64,000 nt of DNA, from assembly GCF_000020005.1 (NCBI RefSeq), contig NC_010718.1, positions 1,493,001 to 1,557,000 on the forward strand. The letters run 5' to 3'. Below the pieces are notes generated by a model. It searched no databases, was not told the DNA's origin, and saw nothing but the letters and a program-made list of their open reading frames with translations. The stretch comes from Natranaerobius thermophilus JW/NM-WN-LF. GTDB taxonomy: Bacteria > Bacillota > Natranaerobiia > Natranaerobiales > Natranaerobiaceae. Of this stretch, positions 8,107 through 17,806 are shown piece by piece. Position numbers and translations under genes: made by a program. Each line of letters starts with the position of its first letter. The first letter of the stretch is position 1.

Positions 8107-9267
8107 ATGTTTGAAAAAAATATTAGTATTTTAGGATCTACTGGCTCTATTGGAACACAAACTTTGGAAATAGTGGAGAATAATCCTGATAAATACAATG
8201 TAGTAGCTTTGACTACTAATTCTAATATTGATACTCTAATTAATCAAGCTAAAAAATTTCACCCAAATTTATTGGTAGTTAATGATAGTTCTTTGAAAGA
8301 TGAATTATGGAATAAACTTAAGGAAGAAAATTTAAACAATATAAAAATCGCTTCTGGACAGGAAGGTATGATCCAAGCTGGAGAAATGGCAGAGGCTGAA
8401 TTAGTAGTTGTTTCTGTAGTAGGTTTTAGTGGTGTAATCCCCACAATATCTGCATTGAAGGCCGATAAAGATGTTGCTTTGGCGAATAAAGAGACCCTTG
8501 TAGCTGCCGGAGAACAGGTGATGCGATTAAGCCACCAATCAAAAGGACGCTTACTTCCAATAGACAGTGAACACTCGGCTATATTTCAAGCTCTTATGGG
8601 TGAAAAAAATGATTCTGTAAATAAATTGATTTTAACAGCTTCAGGGGGACCTTTTTTCGGTAAAACAAAAGAAGAATTATATAACATTTCTCCTAAAGAC
8701 GCTTTAAAGCACCCTAATTGGGATATGGGGAACAAAATAAGTATAGACTCAGCAACTTTAATGAACAAAGGATTGGAAGTGATAGAAGCTCACTGGTTAT
8801 TTAATATACCTTTTGAACAAATAGATGTTGTGATTCACCCCCAGTCTATAGTTCATTCCTTAGTTGAGTTTGTGGACGGTGCAATGAAGGCAGAATTGGG
8901 ATTACCCGATATGAGAATTCCGATACAATTCGCTCTCGGATATCCTCAAAGGGAAGCCAATAATTTTGAACGATTAGATCTAACGGATTTTGATTTGACA
9001 TTTAAAAAACCTGATACTAAAACATTTCCCTGTTTATCACTGGCTTATCAGGCTGGAAAAATTGGAGGATCTATGCCTTGTGTTTTAAACGCAGCTAACG
9101 AGCAGGCAGTTTATCAATTTTTAGCTAAAAAGATCACTTTTTTACAAATCCCGGAATTAATTGAAAAGGTTATGGAGAAACATGAGGTAATAAAGAATCC
9201 TTCCATTGAGAACTTAATCTCAGTAGATAATTGGGCAAGAAAAGCTACTGATGAAAATATAACTTAG
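8107..9267 (+). CDS. dxr: 1-deoxy-D-xylulose 5-phosphate reductoisomerase
   Basis: Dxr converts DXP to MEP with NADPH, the first committed step of the non-mevalonate isoprenoid pathway; ispG lies two genes downstream. The N-terminal ILGSTGSIGTQTLEI is the NADPH-binding loop, LANKETLVAAGE and LPIDSEHSAIFQAL line the active site, and ASGGPFFG and the HPNWDMG region follow. Its 386 residues match the family. The ATG at 8107 has GGAGG about eight bases before it. The 145-base gap to cdsA carries repeat copy a. Confidence 0.97.
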   Translation: MFEKNISILGSTGSIGTQTLEIVENNPDKYNVVALTTNSNIDTLINQAKKFHPNLLVVNDSSLKDELWNKLKEENLNNIKIASGQEGMIQAGEMAEAELVVVSVVGFSGVIPTISALKADKDVALANKETLVAAGEQVMRLSHQSKGRLLPIDSEHSAIFQALMGEKNDSVNKLILTASGGPFFGKTKEELYNISPKDALKHPNWDMGNKISIDSATLMNKGLEVIEAHWLFNIPFEQIDVVIHPQSIVHSLVEFVDGAMKAELGLPDMRIPIQFALGYPQREANNFERLDLTDFDLTFKKPDTKTFPCLSLAYQAGKIGGSMPCVLNAANEQAVYQFLAKKITFLQIPELIEKVMEKHEVIKNPSIENLISVDNWARKATDENIT

Positions 9268-9286
9268 TTAAAAAGGGTGTATATTT

Positions 9287-10303
9287 ATGGAAACATTGAT
9301 TTATTCCATTATAATTTTTGGTTTATTGATATTCATGCATGAATTTGGTCATTTTATCATAGCAAAACTTAATAAAGTTTCAGTTTTGGAGTTTGCTATG
9401 GGATTTGGTCCCAAACTTGTTGGTTTTCAAAAGGGTGAAACTAAATATTCCCTTCGAATTATCCCCTTAGGGGGGTATTGCCGTATGAAGGGGGAAGACC
9501 CCGATGAATCCGATGAGGAAGGCAGTTTCTTGAAAGCTACTCCACTTCAAAGAATTGCTATTTTAGCTGCAGGCTCCATCATGAATTTTGTGCTAGCTAT
9601 CATACTGCTATCTACACTATATGGAACTTTGGGGGTTCCAGGAGATGATCCCAATGAGGTAGGCCATATAGTAGAAGATGGTGTAGCTGATGAAGCTGGA
9701 ATTGAGCCAGGGGATGAGATTACCAGGGTAAATGATACGGAAATAGATAGCTGGGAACAGTTAGTTACTATAATTAATGAAAATCCTGGGGAAGAACTTG
9801 AGTTGTCAATACACCGAAATGGTGATAATTTTCAGCTTACAGTTGTACCTGAAGAAGAACCGGAAACCGGGCGAGGTTTAATAGGTATAACTAATCTTCA
9901 AGAAGCTTCCTTTTTTGCTGCCATCAGACAGGGTGCTGAAGAAACTTGGTGGTTTACAACTATGATTTTTGTAGGACTATACCAAATGATCACCGGACAA
10001 ATTGAGGCTGATGTAGCAGGACCTGTCGGAATAGTTCACATGATTGGTGAAGTCGCTGAGACAGGGCTAGTGAATTTGTTACCCTTTGCTGCATTTTTAA
10101 GTATTAATTTAGGGATATTAAATTTATTGCCCATTCCAGCCTTGGATGGAAGCAGAATCATTTTCTCCTTAGTCGAGTTAATCAGAGGTCGACCTGTAGA
10201 TCCAACAAAAGAAAATTTTGTTCATTTTATTGGGTTTGCTTTTTTAATTATGCTTATGTTTGTAATTTTGTATAATGATTTGATGAGATTGGAAATATTT
10301 TAA
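9287..10303 (+). CDS. rseP: Site-2 intramembrane zinc protease RseP
   Basis: RseP-type proteases cleave membrane-embedded anti-sigma factors and leftover signal peptides within the bilayer. The zinc motif HEFGH is at residues 18-22 in the first membrane helix; a PDZ domain covers about 120-190 (DGVADEAGIEPGDEITRVND); and the third zinc ligand lies in NLLPIPALDGSRI. Total length 338. It starts 20 bases after dxr and is followed by ispG at 13 bases, so the three probably form one transcript. Confidence 0.95.
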   Translation: METLIYSIIIFGLLIFMHEFGHFIIAKLNKVSVLEFAMGFGPKLVGFQKGETKYSLRIIPLGGYCRMKGEDPDESDEEGSFLKATPLQRIAILAAGSIMNFVLAIILLSTLYGTLGVPGDDPNEVGHIVEDGVADEAGIEPGDEITRVNDTEIDSWEQLVTIINENPGEELELSIHRNGDNFQLTVVPEEEPETGRGLIGITNLQEASFFAAIRQGAEETWWFTTMIFVGLYQMITGQIEADVAGPVGIVHMIGEVAETGLVNLLPFAAFLSINLGILNLLPIPALDGSRIIFSLVELIRGRPVDPTKENFVHFIGFAFLIMLMFVILYNDLMRLEIF

Positions 10304-10316
10304 TAGGAGGTAAGTG

Positions 10317-11387
10317 ATGTCTAGACGTCATAGAACTTTTCCTGTAAAAGTTGGATCTGTCACTATTGGAGGAACTGCTCCGGTTACCATCCAATCAATG
10401 ACCAATACAGATACCAAAGATACTGAAAAAACTTTAGCCCAAATCAAGGATTTGGTTGAAGCTGGTTGCCAATTAGTTAGAGTGGCGATTCCTGATGAAG
10501 AATCTGTTAACAGTTTTAAAACTTTAACACAGTTTTCACCAGTCCCTTTGATTGCGGACATCCACTTTAGTTATCAATTAGCAATCAAAGCAATAGAGGC
10601 AGGTGCCAGCAAAATTAGAATAAACCCCGGTAATATTGGGTCACGTCAAAGAGTGGCAAAGGTTGTCGAAAAAGCCAAGACTCACAATGTGCCAATTCGA
10701 GTGGGCATTAATTCAGGATCAGTTGAAAAAAACCTCCTCCAAAAATATGGTGGACCTACTCCAAGTGCATTGGTGGAAAGCGCTGTCAATAATGTCATGA
10801 TGTTATCTGAGATGGGTTTTGGCGATGTAGTAGTATCCATTAAAGCTTCGGATGTCAATACTACAGTTAAAGCTAACCAAGAGTTTGCCACAAGATTACC
10901 TAATCCTTTGCATTTAGGCATAACAGAGGCAGGGACTATTAAACAAGGTACTATTAAGAGTTCTGTAGGAATTGGAACTTTACTATCTCATGGAATTGGA
11001 GATACACTGCGAGTTTCATTATCGGGTTCTCCTATAGAAGAAGTTTCTGTTGCGCGCGGAATATTATCTTCTTTGAATTTAGCTGAAGGGCCTCGGATTG
11101 TATCATGCCCTACTTGTGCCAGATCAAATATATCTGTCGAGGACTTGGCCAGTACCGTAGAAGACAGGCTAAAAGATCTCAACACTTCTCTCACTGTTGC
11201 TGTTATGGGTTGTGAAGTCAATGGTCCAGGTGAAGCCAAGGAAGCTGATATAGGAATTGCTGGCAGTAAAGAATATGGGGTACTGTTCAAAAAGGGAAAG
11301 ATTATAGATAGAGTACCTAAAAATCAATTACTTGAAGTCCTGTCTCGAGCCATCGATGAATATATTGATGAGATTCACAGCAAGTAA
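10317..11387 (+). CDS. ispG: 4-hydroxy-3-methylbut-2-enyl diphosphate synthase
   Basis: IspG (GcpE) performs the [4Fe-4S]-dependent reductive step from MEcPP to HMBPP in the MEP pathway and needs low-potential electrons from a ferredoxin or flavodoxin. Cluster ligands are visible as Cys264 and Cys267 (CPTCAR) and Cys299 (MGCEVNGPGEA). The N-terminal TIM-barrel starts IGGTAPVTIQSMTNTDTKDT. I pick ATG 10317, six bases after AGGAGG, over an in-frame GTG at 10314. The length of 356 is normal for the short bacterial form. Confidence 0.97.
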   Translation: MSRRHRTFPVKVGSVTIGGTAPVTIQSMTNTDTKDTEKTLAQIKDLVEAGCQLVRVAIPDEESVNSFKTLTQFSPVPLIADIHFSYQLAIKAIEAGASKIRINPGNIGSRQRVAKVVEKAKTHNVPIRVGINSGSVEKNLLQKYGGPTPSALVESAVNNVMMLSEMGFGDVVVSIKASDVNTTVKANQEFATRLPNPLHLGITEAGTIKQGTIKSSVGIGTLLSHGIGDTLRVSLSGSPIEEVSVARGILSSLNLAEGPRIVSCPTCARSNISVEDLASTVEDRLKDLNTSLTVAVMGCEVNGPGEAKEADIGIAGSKEYGVLFKKGKIIDRVPKNQLLEVLSRAIDEYIDEIHSK

Positions 11388-11434
11388 TTATAGGGAAAAC
11401 TGATCAAATAAATATGATTTCGGAGGTTTTGGCC

Positions 11435-12076
11435 GTGAATGAAACAGTAGCGATAATACCGGCATATAACGAAGAGAGTACTATCGGTAATGTATTATCA
11501 GTGCTAAATAACAGTAGAGTGATTGATCAAACCGTTGTTGTTAGTGATGGTTCTACAGATAACACAGTTCAAGTCTCTAGAGAGTTTGGGGCTAATGTCA
11601 TAGAATTAGAAGAAAATGTTGGCAAGGGTGGAGCCATGAAGGCGGGCCTTGACAATATTACTGCCGATATTATCCTCTTCTTAGATGCCGATCTGATTGG
11701 TTTGACCTCGATACATATTGAAGCACTGCTACTCCCTGTTATTAATAACGAAGCTGATATGACTGTAGGTATCTTCGAAAAAGGTCGAATTGCCACTGAT
11801 TTTGCCCAAAAGGTGGCACCTTATCTATCTGGACAAAGAGCTGTTGCCAAGAAAGTTTTGACAGACATTTCAGATATAAATATGTCTAGATTTGGAGTAG
11901 AGGTGGCCTTGAATCGTCATATTGAAGAAAATAACATTAGAGTTAAAGAAGTGATTTTGCAAGATGTCAGTCATGTTATGAAAGAGGAGAAATTTGGTGT
12001 TCTGCGAGGTTTTGCAGCCAGGATGAAAATGTACTGGGAAATTGTTAAGTATTTTGCCAAAAAAGAAGTTAAATAA
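11435..12076 (+). CDS. Family 2 glycosyltransferase (GT-A fold)
   Basis: The product begins with VAIIPAYNEESTIGNVL, then VVVSDGSTDNT and LFLDADLIG (the DXD-type metal site), all diagnostic of GT-A family 2 glycosyltransferases that use nucleotide sugars. It is short (213 residues) with no clear membrane helix, so it is probably cytoplasmic or peripheral. GTG 11435 follows CGGAGG at about eight bases; an ATG at 11414 lies before that site. It sits between ispG and polC. The substrate cannot be deduced. Confidence 0.85.
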   Translation: MNETVAIIPAYNEESTIGNVLSVLNNSRVIDQTVVVSDGSTDNTVQVSREFGANVIELEENVGKGGAMKAGLDNITADIILFLDADLIGLTSIHIEALLLPVINNEADMTVGIFEKGRIATDFAQKVAPYLSGQRAVAKKVLTDISDINMSRFGVEVALNRHIEENNIRVKEVILQDVSHVMKEEKFGVLRGFAARMKMYWEIVKYFAKKEVK

Positions 12077-12094
12077 ACTCAGGGGGAAGTTGCT

Positions 12095-15000
12095 ATGGTT
12101 GCTCAGGAACTACGGGATAATACCCTAAAGGATTTTGTAAACAAATGTTTAGTAGATCAAAATAGAAATAGATGGATACTGTTACTAGACTCTCACTGTG
12201 ACTACTCTTATCAAGAGTTTTATCAGATTTCGAATAACTTATTAAATCGAGTGACTTCATTAAAAGAAATCTGTTTTATTATACTAACCCAAAATAATGA
12301 TGTAGGGGAGTTTTTAAAGAATAACAAGGATAATATCTTATTGTATTTAAATAAACATTACCCTTCCTTGTACAATTGTATCCATGATATTCAATTGAAA
12401 GAAGACAAAATCGAATTACATTTTAAGAACAAAGCTAATCTGGAACTTGCTCGAAAAAAGGGGCTTCCTGACTTAATTCAGGAGTTTTTTTACATAGGGC
12501 TTGAAAAAACTATTCCGGTAAAGTTAACAGACTTAAATATTAATGAAGTCTCCGATATAGAGGAAGAAAATGCAAAAATGATTACAGAGTTACAAAAAGA
12601 ATACCAAGAATCTCAGAAGATGACTGCTAAGACCGGTCAAAAAAAGCAGAGTAGACAGGGGAATGGACAGGCCATTATGGGCCAAGTTATTAAAGATGAA
12701 CCAATTAGTATTGCTGAAATCGTAGAAGAGGAACGGTCGGTTGTAGTTATGGGACAAGTTTTTGATTTTGAGACCCGAGAACTGAAAAGCGGACGAACTT
12801 TGGTTATTTTCAACATCACTGATTATAGTGATTCAATTGGTGTTAAATGTTTTCTCAATGAAAATCAAGAAGTACCTGATGGCTTAGAGGATAATCGTTG
12901 GCTTATAGTTCGAGGTTCTGTAAAAACTGATAGTTTCTCACAAGAATTGACTATATTTCCGAAAGATATCTGTCCCGCATCTAATCCCTATGAACGGGAA
13001 GACACAGCAGATGAGAAAAGAATAGAACTACACGCTCACACAAGGATGAGCACTTTAGATGCAACTTGTTCTGCAACAGAATTAGTTGAAACAGCTGCAG
13101 ATTGGGGACATAAGGCAATAGCCATTACAGATCATGGGGTTGTCCAGTCTTTTCCGGAAGCCTTTGAAGCAGCTCAAGAAAAAGGAATCAAGGTACTCTA
13201 CGGAGTTGAATGTTATCTAGTCGAGGATGAGGATAATTATAAAGATACTTCTTATCATTGTATTGTCATTGCCAAAAATAAGCAGGGATTACAGGATCTT
13301 TATAGATTAATTTCTGAATCTCATTTGTATTATTTTTATAGATTTCCCAGGATACCTAAAAAACGGTTATCCGAAGTTAGGGAAAATTTATTGATAGGTT
13401 CCGCCTGTGAAAGAGGGGAAGTAATCCAAGCTCTGTTAAATGGTAAGTCATCAGCAGAACTTGAAGAAATAGCAGGCTACTATGATTATTTGGAGATACA
13501 ACCAGCTGGTAACAATGAATTTTTAATTAGAAAAGGCGTTTATGAATCACAAGAAGATTTGCATAATCTTATCAAAGAGGTTGTAAAGCTTGCTAGAAAA
13601 ATAGATAAACCTTTTTGTGCAACTTCAGATGTCCACTTTTTACATCCCTGGGATAAAAACTATCGTAAAATCTTGATGGCTGGTCAAGGATTTGATGATT
13701 TATCTCAACCCCCTCTTTACATGAAAACAACCGATGAGATGTTAACAGAATTTGACTTTCTAGGAGAAGAAGATGCATATAAAGCAGTTATTGAATGTCC
13801 TGATCAGATTCAAAATCAGGTTGACGAACTTGTGCCAGTACCACAAGACTTATATACTCCTCATATTCCAGGAGCTGAGGATCAAATAACTGAGATGGCA
13901 TATTCCAAAGCAAAGCAGTTATATGGAGAACCCTTGCCTGAAATTGTGAAAACCAGACTTGAGGAAGAACTTAAAAGTATTGTTGATCAAGGTTATGCGG
14001 TGATATACTTGATTAGTCATAAATTGGTAAAGAAATCATTGGAAGATGGCTATCTTGTTGGCTCTCGTGGGTCTGTTGGTTCTTCTCTAGTGGCTACCAT
14101 GTGCGATATTACAGAGGTGAATCCATTACCACCCCATTACATGTGCCCTAATTGTCAGCACAGTGAATTTATCCAAGATGGTTCTGTGGGTTCTGGTGTT
14201 GACTTACGAGATAAAAATTGTCCCCACTGTAATACCGATATGAATAAAGATGGCTATGATATACCTTTTGCAGTATTTATGGGCTTTCACGGAGAAAAGG
14301 TTCCTGATATAGATCTTAACTTTTCTGGTGAATACCAACCCATCGCTCATGAGTACACAGAAGAATTATTTGGAAAAGAACATGTCTTTAAAGCGGGAAC
14401 AATAGGTACAATAGCTGAAAAGACCGCCTTTGGTTTTGTAAAGGGTTATGTTAATGATAATGGAATCAACTGCCGACAATCGGAAGTTAATAGATTAGTT
14501 TCCGGTTGTACTGGTGTTAAACGAACTACTGGCCAACATCCTGGGGGATTGATGATAGTCCCAGAGGGTCATGATATACATGAATTTTGTCCAATACAGC
14601 GACCAGCTGATGATACTAAAACTGAAGTTATGACAACTCATTTTGATTATAATGCCATTAGTGATAGATTATTAAAACTAGATATTTTAGGGCATGATGT
14701 ACCGACTATCATTTATATGCTGGAGAGTATTACTGGTTTAGACCCTCTTAAAATTAGATTAGATGATCCAGATACCATTAAAATATTCTCTAGTCCTGAG
14801 CCCTTAGGGGTTGGCCCTGAAGATATTGACTGTCAAGTTGGGACATTGGGTATACCCGAGTTTGGAACCAGATTTGTAAGGCAGATGCTTGAAGACACTA
14901 AACCCCAAACCTTTTCAGAACTAATCCGGATATCAGGACTTAGTCACGGTACCGACGTTTGGCTAAATAATGCCCAGGACATTATTGCTGAAGGCATTGC

Positions 15001-15727
15001 TGAGTTGGGAGACGTAATTTCTACTCGAGACGACATTATGGTATATCTCATGTATAAAGGTGTAGATAAAAAAGATGCCTTTACCATAATGGAAAAAGTT
15101 CGTAAGGGAAAAGGCCTATCCGATGAACTTAAAAATACTATGAAGGAAGCTGGAGTACCCGATTGGTATCTTGATTCATGCTTAAAGATTAAATATCTTT
15201 TTCCAAAAGCTCATGCCGTGGCGTATACTATGATGTCATTTAGGATAGCATATTACAAAGTTTTCTATCCCGAAGCCTTTTATGCTACTTTCTTTTCAGT
15301 AAAAACTGAAGATTTTAATTCGAACATGATTGTGAAAGGCTTGGATGCAGTAGACGAACAGATTAAATACGTGGAGGAACGAGGCGTTTCAGCTACTCCA
15401 AAAGAAAAGAGTGAATTGGTTGTGTTAGAAGTTGCTAGGGAAATGTTCCAGAGAGGGGTGCAAGTTTTACCGGTTTCCATTTATGAATCCGATAGCGAAA
15501 AATTCCAAGTTACACAAGATGGCTATTTAAGACCACCACTAATTACTATTCCTGGCTTGGGTTCTTCAGTGGCAAAACAGATTGTCAAGGCTAGAGAGGA
15601 ACGTGAATTTTCTTCCAAGGAAGATTTACGCAAAAGGGGTGGTGTCTCAAAATCTGTCATAGAGCCCTTAGAAGAACATGGCTGTTTAAAAGATTTACCG
15701 GACACTGATCAATTAACCCTCTTTTAA
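12095..15727 (+). CDS. polC: DNA polymerase III PolC-type alpha subunit lacking the exonuclease insertion
   Basis: This is the Gram-positive replicative polymerase. In order: N-terminal domain; OB-fold (GQVFDFETRELKSGRT, about 210-300); PHP domain starting RIELHAHTRMSTLDATCSAT at about 309; a zinc-binding pair (CPNCQHS and CPHCNTD); the polymerase palm with GSRGSVGSSLVA (about 655) and catalytic PDIDLNFSG (about 737); and helix-hairpin-helix IPGLGSSVAKQIV near the C-terminus. At 1210 residues it is about 200 shorter than usual. The DnaQ-like exonuclease normally inserted in PHP after GVECYLV (here about residue 375) is missing: the chain goes straight to NYKDTSYHCIVIAKN. The frame is intact throughout. 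Confidence 0.95.
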   Translation: MVAQELRDNTLKDFVNKCLVDQNRNRWILLLDSHCDYSYQEFYQISNNLLNRVTSLKEICFIILTQNNDVGEFLKNNKDNILLYLNKHYPSLYNCIHDIQLKEDKIELHFKNKANLELARKKGLPDLIQEFFYIGLEKTIPVKLTDLNINEVSDIEEENAKMITELQKEYQESQKMTAKTGQKKQSRQGNGQAIMGQVIKDEPISIAEIVEEERSVVVMGQVFDFETRELKSGRTLVIFNITDYSDSIGVKCFLNENQEVPDGLEDNRWLIVRGSVKTDSFSQELTIFPKDICPASNPYEREDTADEKRIELHAHTRMSTLDATCSATELVETAADWGHKAIAITDHGVVQSFPEAFEAAQEKGIKVLYGVECYLVEDEDNYKDTSYHCIVIAKNKQGLQDLYRLISESHLYYFYRFPRIPKKRLSEVRENLLIGSACERGEVIQALLNGKSSAELEEIAGYYDYLEIQPAGNNEFLIRKGVYESQEDLHNLIKEVVKLARKIDKPFCATSDVHFLHPWDKNYRKILMAGQGFDDLSQPPLYMKTTDEMLTEFDFLGEEDAYKAVIECPDQIQNQVDELVPVPQDLYTPHIPGAEDQITEMAYSKAKQLYGEPLPEIVKTRLEEELKSIVDQGYAVIYLISHKLVKKSLEDGYLVGSRGSVGSSLVATMCDITEVNPLPPHYMCPNCQHSEFIQDGSVGSGVDLRDKNCPHCNTDMNKDGYDIPFAVFMGFHGEKVPDIDLNFSGEYQPIAHEYTEELFGKEHVFKAGTIGTIAEKTAFGFVKGYVNDNGINCRQSEVNRLVSGCTGVKRTTGQHPGGLMIVPEGHDIHEFCPIQRPADDTKTEVMTTHFDYNAISDRLLKLDILGHDVPTIIYMLESITGLDPLKIRLDDPDTIKIFSSPEPLGVGPEDIDCQVGTLGIPEFGTRFVRQMLEDTKPQTFSELIRISGLSHGTDVWLNNAQDIIAEGIAELGDVISTRDDIMVYLMYKGVDKKDAFTIMEKVRKGKGLSDELKNTMKEAGVPDWYLDSCLKIKYLFPKAHAVAYTMMSFRIAYYKVFYPEAFYATFFSVKTEDFNSNMIVKGLDAVDEQIKYVEERGVSATPKEKSELVVLEVAREMFQRGVQVLPVSIYESDSEKFQVTQDGYLRPPLITIPGLGSSVAKQIVKAREEREFSSKEDLRKRGGVSKSVIEPLEEHGCLKDLPDTDQLTLF

Positions 15728-15740
15728 AACAGCCCGTGAG

Positions 15741-15769
15741 TTGCACCCTGACTGCAAATATGATAGAAT
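15741..15769 (+). promoter_or_regulatory. Promoter of the rimP-nusA-infB operon
   Basis: TTGCAC (15741-15746) and TAGAAT (15764-15769) are 17 bases apart, just after the polC stop. Confidence 0.65.
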
Positions 15770-15798
15770 TACATTGAAATAGACGACAGGACTTTGTC

Positions 15799-15824
15799 AA
15801 GAGTGGGAGCAATCCCACTCTTTC
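15799..15824 (+). terminator. Attenuator-like hairpin before rimP
   Basis: AGAGTGGGA and TCCCACTCT form a 9-bp stem around GCAA, followed by TTCATGTT. It lies between the operon promoter and the rimP ribosome binding site, so it would act as an attenuator rather than an end-of-operon terminator. Similar hairpins precede rimP in other Firmicutes; control by NusA is inference. Confidence 0.55.
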
Positions 15825-15854
15825 ATGTTATGGACAATTTTAGGAGGGAGCATA

Positions 15855-16319
15855 ATGACACAACATGATAACATAAGTCAGATTGAAAACATAATTGAAC
15901 CTGCAGTGCGTGATTTAGGGTACGATTTAGTAGATGTGGAATTGATAATGGAAAATCAGAAATGGGTTTTACGTGTATATATAGATCACGGAAAAGGCAT
16001 TGGGCTAGATGACTGCGAGTTAGTAAGCAACAGTTTAGATCAATTATTAGACGAACATGACCCAATACCTCATAGCTATGTCCTGGAAGTCTCATCCCCA
16101 GGAGCAGAGCGACCACTAAAAAAGAAAAAAGATTTTGTGAACTTTGCAGGTAAAAAAGTTCAGATTAAGACCTATGTGAAACTTGATGGCCGTAAAAACT
16201 TTAAAGGGAAACTCCTGGGCTTAGAAGATGAACATGTTGTTCTTGAAACTTTCAATTCCGGCGAAGTTAAAATACCGCTGGATAAGATTGCGAAAGCTAA
16301 TTTATTATTAGAGCTTTAA
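15855..16319 (+). CDS. rimP: Ribosome maturation factor RimP
   Basis: RimP assists late assembly of the 30S subunit. The 154-residue protein has the two-domain form: an N-terminal alpha/beta domain (EPAVRDLGYDLVDVEL, then LRVYIDHGKGIGLDDCELVS), the EVSSPGAERPLK signature, and an SH3-like C-terminal domain. ATG 15855 is preceded by AGGAGGGAG at four bases; an upstream in-frame ATG at 15825 lies before the site. It begins the conserved rimP-nusA-rnpM-ylxQ-infB-rbfA group. Confidence 0.95.
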   Translation: MTQHDNISQIENIIEPAVRDLGYDLVDVELIMENQKWVLRVYIDHGKGIGLDDCELVSNSLDQLLDEHDPIPHSYVLEVSSPGAERPLKKKKDFVNFAGKKVQIKTYVKLDGRKNFKGKLLGLEDEHVVLETFNSGEVKIPLDKIAKANLLLEL

Positions 16320-16338
16320 ATATAGGGGGCGAGGAAAA

Positions 16339-17481
16339 TTGAATCGAGAGTTTATTGAAGCCATAGAGGAGATAGAACGGGATAAAGGCATAAACAAAGA
16401 TATTTTATTTGAAGCTATTGAAGCGGCATTGATATCAGCTTATAAGAGAAACTTTGATTCTGATAAAAACGTACGGGTGCATATGGAGAGAGAAACTGGC
16501 GATGTTAGGGTTTATCATCAAAAACAAGTGGTGGAAGAAGTAGAAAATCCTAAAGAACAAATTAGTTTAGAAGAAGCTCGCAAAATTTCACCAGGCTACG
16601 AGGTGGATGATCTCGTAGAAGAAGAAGTTACACCTAAAAATTTCGGAAGAATCGCGGCACAAACAGCTAAACAGGTAGTAATCCAGAGAATTAGGGAGGC
16701 AGAACGGGAACTTATTTATGAAGAATATGTCGACAAACAAGATGATATTATCAATGGTATCGTTCAAAGAATCGAACAAAAAAATGTAATTATAGATTTA
16801 GGCAAGGTTGAAGCAATTCTACCACCTCAAGAACAGATGGACACTGATGAGTACAATCAGGGTGATCGAATAAAAGCTTATGTAGTTGAAGTTAAGAAAA
16901 CCACTAAAGAACCCCAAATTATTCTTTCCCGAACACATCCAGGTCTTATAAAACGATTACTGGAATTAGAAGTTCCGGAAATCTATGATGGAACTGTGGA
17001 AATTAAAGGGATTGCTCGAGAGGCTGGTTATCGGTCTAAAGTAGCAGTTTATTCACGTCATGAAGAAGTCGACCCTGTTGGGAGTTGCGTAGGTAACAAG
17101 GGAAGTAGAATTCAATCAATTGTTGATGAACTTAAAGGTGAAAATATTGATGTAATTACCTGGTCATCGGATCCTGTAGTATTTATTAGTAATTCGTTGA
17201 GTCCATCTAAAGTCCTTGAAGTTAAGGTGTTAGACGAACAAGATCAAAAAGCTAGAGTAGTTGTTCCAGATCATCAATTATCTCTAGCCATTGGTAAAGA
17301 AGGGCAAAATGCCAGGTTAGCAGCAAAATTGACTAATTGGAAGATAGATATCTTGAGCGAAAGTCAGTTAGCTGAAAAAGGTGAATCAAGTGTTGAAGTA
17401 GAAGACTTTGTAGAAGAGTCCGCATCTCCAGAAGAACCAGATAATCATGGAGACGAGACAAAAGATGGCGATGAAGGATAA
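16339..17481 (+). CDS. nusA: Transcription termination/antitermination factor NusA
   Basis: NusA binds RNA polymerase and nascent RNA and modulates pausing and intrinsic termination. Its N-terminal polymerase-binding domain (residues 1 to about 125), S1 domain (about 135-200, GIVQRIEQKNVIIDLG) and two KH domains (with GNKGSRIQSIVDEL and IGKEGQNARLAAKLT) are all present. The C-terminus is a short acidic tail, without the AR repeats of E. coli NusA, as in other Firmicutes. It starts at TTG 16339 behind a GGGGGCGAGG stretch. Confidence 0.96.
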   Translation: MNREFIEAIEEIERDKGINKDILFEAIEAALISAYKRNFDSDKNVRVHMERETGDVRVYHQKQVVEEVENPKEQISLEEARKISPGYEVDDLVEEEVTPKNFGRIAAQTAKQVVIQRIREAERELIYEEYVDKQDDIINGIVQRIEQKNVIIDLGKVEAILPPQEQMDTDEYNQGDRIKAYVVEVKKTTKEPQIILSRTHPGLIKRLLELEVPEIYDGTVEIKGIAREAGYRSKVAVYSRHEEVDPVGSCVGNKGSRIQSIVDELKGENIDVITWSSDPVVFISNSLSPSKVLEVKVLDEQDQKARVVVPDHQLSLAIGKEGQNARLAAKLTNWKIDILSESQLAEKGESSVEVEDFVEESASPEEPDNHGDETKDGDEG

Positions 17482-17530
17482 ATTAGAAATTGAATATTTA
17501 TATTGAATAGACAATTTGGGGGGATTTTTT

Positions 17531-17806
17531 ATGGCCCGCAAGAAGAAAATTCCCGTGAGAACGTGTCTTGGATGCCAAGAGAAACAATCCAAACGGGAGT
17601 TAGTTCGAATAGTGCGTACACCGGAAAGCGAAATCAAATTAGATCCTACCGGTAAAGCGAATGGAAGGGGTACATATGTTTGCCCCTCCGAAGATTGCCT
17701 GGAAAAGGCTCTAAAAAAAGATAAACTTAAAAAAGCATTAAATACTGGTGTCAGTGAGGAAGAAAAAGAAAAAATCCGAACTGAATGGGATCAATTTCAA
17801 AAATGA
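17531..17806 (+). CDS. rnpM: YlxR family RNA-binding protein (RnpM)
   Basis: This 91-residue basic protein has the YlxR features: PVRTCLGCQEKQSKRELVRI at the N-terminus and GRGTYVCPSEDCLEKAL in the middle. YlxR has been reported to bind and modulate RNase P RNA, hence RnpM; earlier work knew it only as a nucleoid or RNA-binding protein. ATG 17531 is chosen because the G-rich site at 17517-17523 precedes it. It is translationally coupled to the next gene. Confidence 0.9.
   Translation: MARKKKIPVRTCLGCQEKQSKRELVRIVRTPESEIKLDPTGKANGRGTYVCPSEDCLEKALKKDKLKKALNTGVSEEEKEKIRTEWDQFQK

Noticed and set aside
12755-12790. VFDFET in PolC looks like the exonuclease I motif
   Set aside because: It lies in the OB-fold segment GQVFDFETREL before the PHP domain, where ordinary PolC proteins have a similar sequence. 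The real exonuclease position shows no such motif.
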